A DNA stretch of 64,000 nt from Sedimentibacter saalensis (GTDB lineage Bacteria; Bacillota; Clostridia; Tissierellales; Sedimentibacteraceae), in contig NZ_VLKH01000011.1 of NCBI RefSeq assembly GCF_007830175.1, positions 1-64,000 of the forward strand, in the 5' to 3' direction. Positions 62,336-64,000 of the stretch are shown here, in pieces. The position numbers were made by a program, and so were the translations under genes. Position 1 is the first letter of the stretch. Each line of letters starts with the position of its first letter. The notes below the pieces were generated by a model. It saw only the letters and a list, made by a program, of their open reading frames with translations. It was not told the origin of the DNA and did not search any database.

Positions 62336-64000
62336 ATGAAATCACAAAAATTTAATGTGACCGGCATGACATGTTCAGCATGTTCTGCAAGGATTGAAAA
62401 AAATATAAACAAGACTGAAGGAATCAAAGAAGTAAATGTAAACTTGTTAAGCAACAGCATGACAGTCAAGTATGACGAAAGTGTATTAAAGGAAAATGAC
62501 ATTATAAAGGTTGTTGTTGATACAGGATATGGAGCAAATGTTGCAGACACAAAAAAATCTGCTGCAAAATCTGATGACAAAAAAACAGATGCTCAGGCTG
62601 AATTTAAGGATATGAAAAAGAGGCTTGCAATTTCATTTGCATTTTCAATACCGCTTCTTTACCTGGCCATGGGGCACATGTTTGAATGGCCGCTGCCTAG
62701 CATATTTCATGGTGATAAAAATGCAATGACTTTTGCTTTTACTCAGTTTCTCCTGGCTCTACCTGTAATGATAACTAACAAGAAGTATTATACAGTGGGC
62801 TTTAAGACATTGTTCAAAGGATCTCCAAACATGGATTCACTCATTGCCATAGGTACGACAGCTGCCATTGGATACGGTGTCTTTGCCATATATAAAATAG
62901 GCTATGGACTGGGACACATGGACATGGAAATGGTAATGAAATATTCCATGGACTTATATTTTGAATCAGCTGCCATAATACTTGCACTTATTACTCTTGG
63001 TAAATTCCTTGAGGCTAGGGCAAAGGGAAGAACATCAGATGCCATTAAAAAACTCATGGATTTGTCTCCTAAGACTGCCCTTGTTGAAAGAAACGGAATT
63101 GAAGAAGAAATACCGGTTGAGGAAGTTGTTAAGGGTGATATTATAGTAGTTAAACCTGGACAGTCAGTTCCTGTTGATGGAATAATCACATTTGGAAACT
63201 CATCTCTTGATGAATCCATGCTCACAGGAGAAAGCATTCCTGTGGAGAAAAAAGCAGGAGACAAGGTTATAGGAGCAAGCATAAACAAATCCGGATATTT
63301 TAAGTTTGAGGCGCAAAATGTGGGTGATGATACAACATTGTCTCAAATCATAAGGCTTGTTGAGGAAGCAAGTTCTTCCAAGGCTCCCATATCAAAGCTT
63401 GCAGATAAAATAAGCAGCATATTTGTTCCGGTTGTAATTACCATAGCAGTATTAGCTACAATTGTGTGGCTGGTTCTTGGAGCAACATTTGAATTTGCAT
63501 TGTCCATAGGAATTGCTGTGCTGGTAATTTCCTGCCCATGTGCACTTGGTTTAGCAACACCGACGGCAATAATGGTCGGAACAGGCAAGGGAGCTGAAAA
63601 CGGAATTCTTATAAAGTCTGCAGAAGCACTGGAAATTGCTCATCAGATACAGACAGTGGTAATGGATAAGACAGGAACTATAACTGAAGGTAAGCCAAGA
63701 GTCACAGACATGGTAACAAACGGCATAAGTGAGACAGAAATGCTTAAAATAGCAGCATCAGCTGAAAAAGGATCAGAACATCCTCTTGCAGATGCAATAG
63801 TTGAAGAAGCAAAAAACAGAAACCTTGAGCTTTACCAGGTTAAGAATTTCCAGGCGCTTCCCGGACAGGGACTTGAAGCCGAAATAAACGGAAAAAATTA
63901 TTACCTGGGCAATTTAAGACTTTTAAATGAGCAGAAAATCAATATAAACGGCTTTGGTGAAAAAAGTGAGAAACTTGCAGAAGAAGGAAAAACACCTCTT
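62336..64000 (+). CDS. copA: Copper-exporting P1B-type ATPase CopA, 3' end cut by window
   Basis: 555 codons present. N-terminal heavy-metal domain with Cu(I) motif GMTCSACSA (about 9-17), membrane helices, TGES actuator loop (about 299), the CPC transport motif in VISCPCALGLA (about 397-407), the phosphorylation site DKTGTITEG (about 443) and the HP motif in GSEHPLADA. Only one MBD. Exports Cu(I) from the cytosol. AAAGGAG precedes the ATG, ten bases after csoR; under CsoR control. Confidence 0.96.
   Translation, partial: MKSQKFNVTGMTCSACSARIEKNINKTEGIKEVNVNLLSNSMTVKYDESVLKENDIIKVVVDTGYGANVADTKKSAAKSDDKKTDAQAEFKDMKKRLAISFAFSIPLLYLAMGHMFEWPLPSIFHGDKNAMTFAFTQFLLALPVMITNKKYYTVGFKTLFKGSPNMDSLIAIGTTAAIGYGVFAIYKIGYGLGHMDMEMVMKYSMDLYFESAAIILALITLGKFLEARAKGRTSDAIKKLMDLSPKTALVERNGIEEEIPVEEVVKGDIIVVKPGQSVPVDGIITFGNSSLDESMLTGESIPVEKKAGDKVIGASINKSGYFKFEAQNVGDDTTLSQIIRLVEEASSSKAPISKLADKISSIFVPVVITIAVLATIVWLVLGATFEFALSIGIAVLVISCPCALGLATPTAIMVGTGKGAENGILIKSAEALEIAHQIQTVVMDKTGTITEGKPRVTDMVTNGISETEMLKIAASAEKGSEHPLADAIVEEAKNRNLELYQVKNFQALPGQGLEAEINGKNYYLGNLRLLNEQKININGFGEKSEKLAEEGKTPL

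Overview
The window looks like a chromosomal segment of a low-GC, anaerobic, endospore-forming Firmicute that ferments amino acids. Support: a sporulation-type germinant receptor operon (gerKA-KB-KC), spoIIR and a SpoVB-like flippase; oxygen-sensitive chemistry (lysine 2,3-aminomutase, B12-dependent lysine 5,6-aminomutase, a glycyl radical enzyme with its radical-SAM activase); an SLH-type S-layer protein; and GGAGG ribosome binding sites throughout. A Tissierellia/Clostridia lineage such as Sedimentibacter or Acetoanaerobium fits, but this is inference from gene content.

Layout. 1-2300: 5' end of a thiolase gene on the minus strand, with a sigma-54 promoter and paired upstream sites, divergent from a sigma-54 activator. 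2.3-7.1 kb: ger operon plus spoIIR. 7.2-17.1 kb: a second sigma-54 activator, a DUF1934 gene, then a lysine-fermentation cluster kdd-kamA-kamB-kamC-kamD-kamE behind a second sigma-54 promoter. 17.3-23.7 kb: a two-component system and an ABC-2 exporter arranged like LnrJK-LnrLMN. 24-30.4 kb: Lon-like protease, cinA, an M14 carboxypeptidase carrying an in-frame repeat insertion, and a small membrane protein. 30.4-33.2 kb: S-layer gene. 33.3-39 kb: a decayed Y1/RAYT-type transposase, a secreted flavin reductase with a MerR regulator, DUF523, an FMN-binding lipoprotein, and an endolysin/holin pair. 39-48.1 kb: HD-GYP protein, a DnaA-box cluster, hpf, an HD protein, a LysM-G5-M23 cell-wall hydrolase with WalR-like boxes, DnaD/DnaC-like primosomal genes and a CBS-type pyrophosphatase. 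48.4-54.1 kb: DUF3793, then ilvA and an ACT-ilvC-ilvB operon transcribed divergently from one intergenic region, each behind its own T-box leader with an apparent isoleucine (AUC) specifier. 54.4-64 kb: CmpB-like membrane protein, SpoVB-like protein, an XRE-cupin regulator with an unusual glycyl radical enzyme and activase, a ferredoxin-type aldo/keto reductase, and csoR-copA, cut by the window end.

The intergenic DNA is rich in dispersed palindromes of at least four families: (i) about 16 copies of a REP-like element with a GTAG head followed by a GGGCGGAC/GTCCGCCC hairpin; (ii) roughly 100-bp elements with AATTAAGAATT-type arms; (iii) elements bounded by CTGTCATTCTGA and its complement, one of which sits in frame inside the carboxypeptidase gene; (iv) a longer repeat shared by 41.7-41.9 kb and 50.9-51.1 kb. 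The most interesting leads are the glycyl radical enzyme with Val where eliminase-type relatives have Glu, the protein-coding repeat insertion, the REP/RAYT association, the paired sigma-54 control of the lysine genes, and the WalR-like and DnaA-box arrays.
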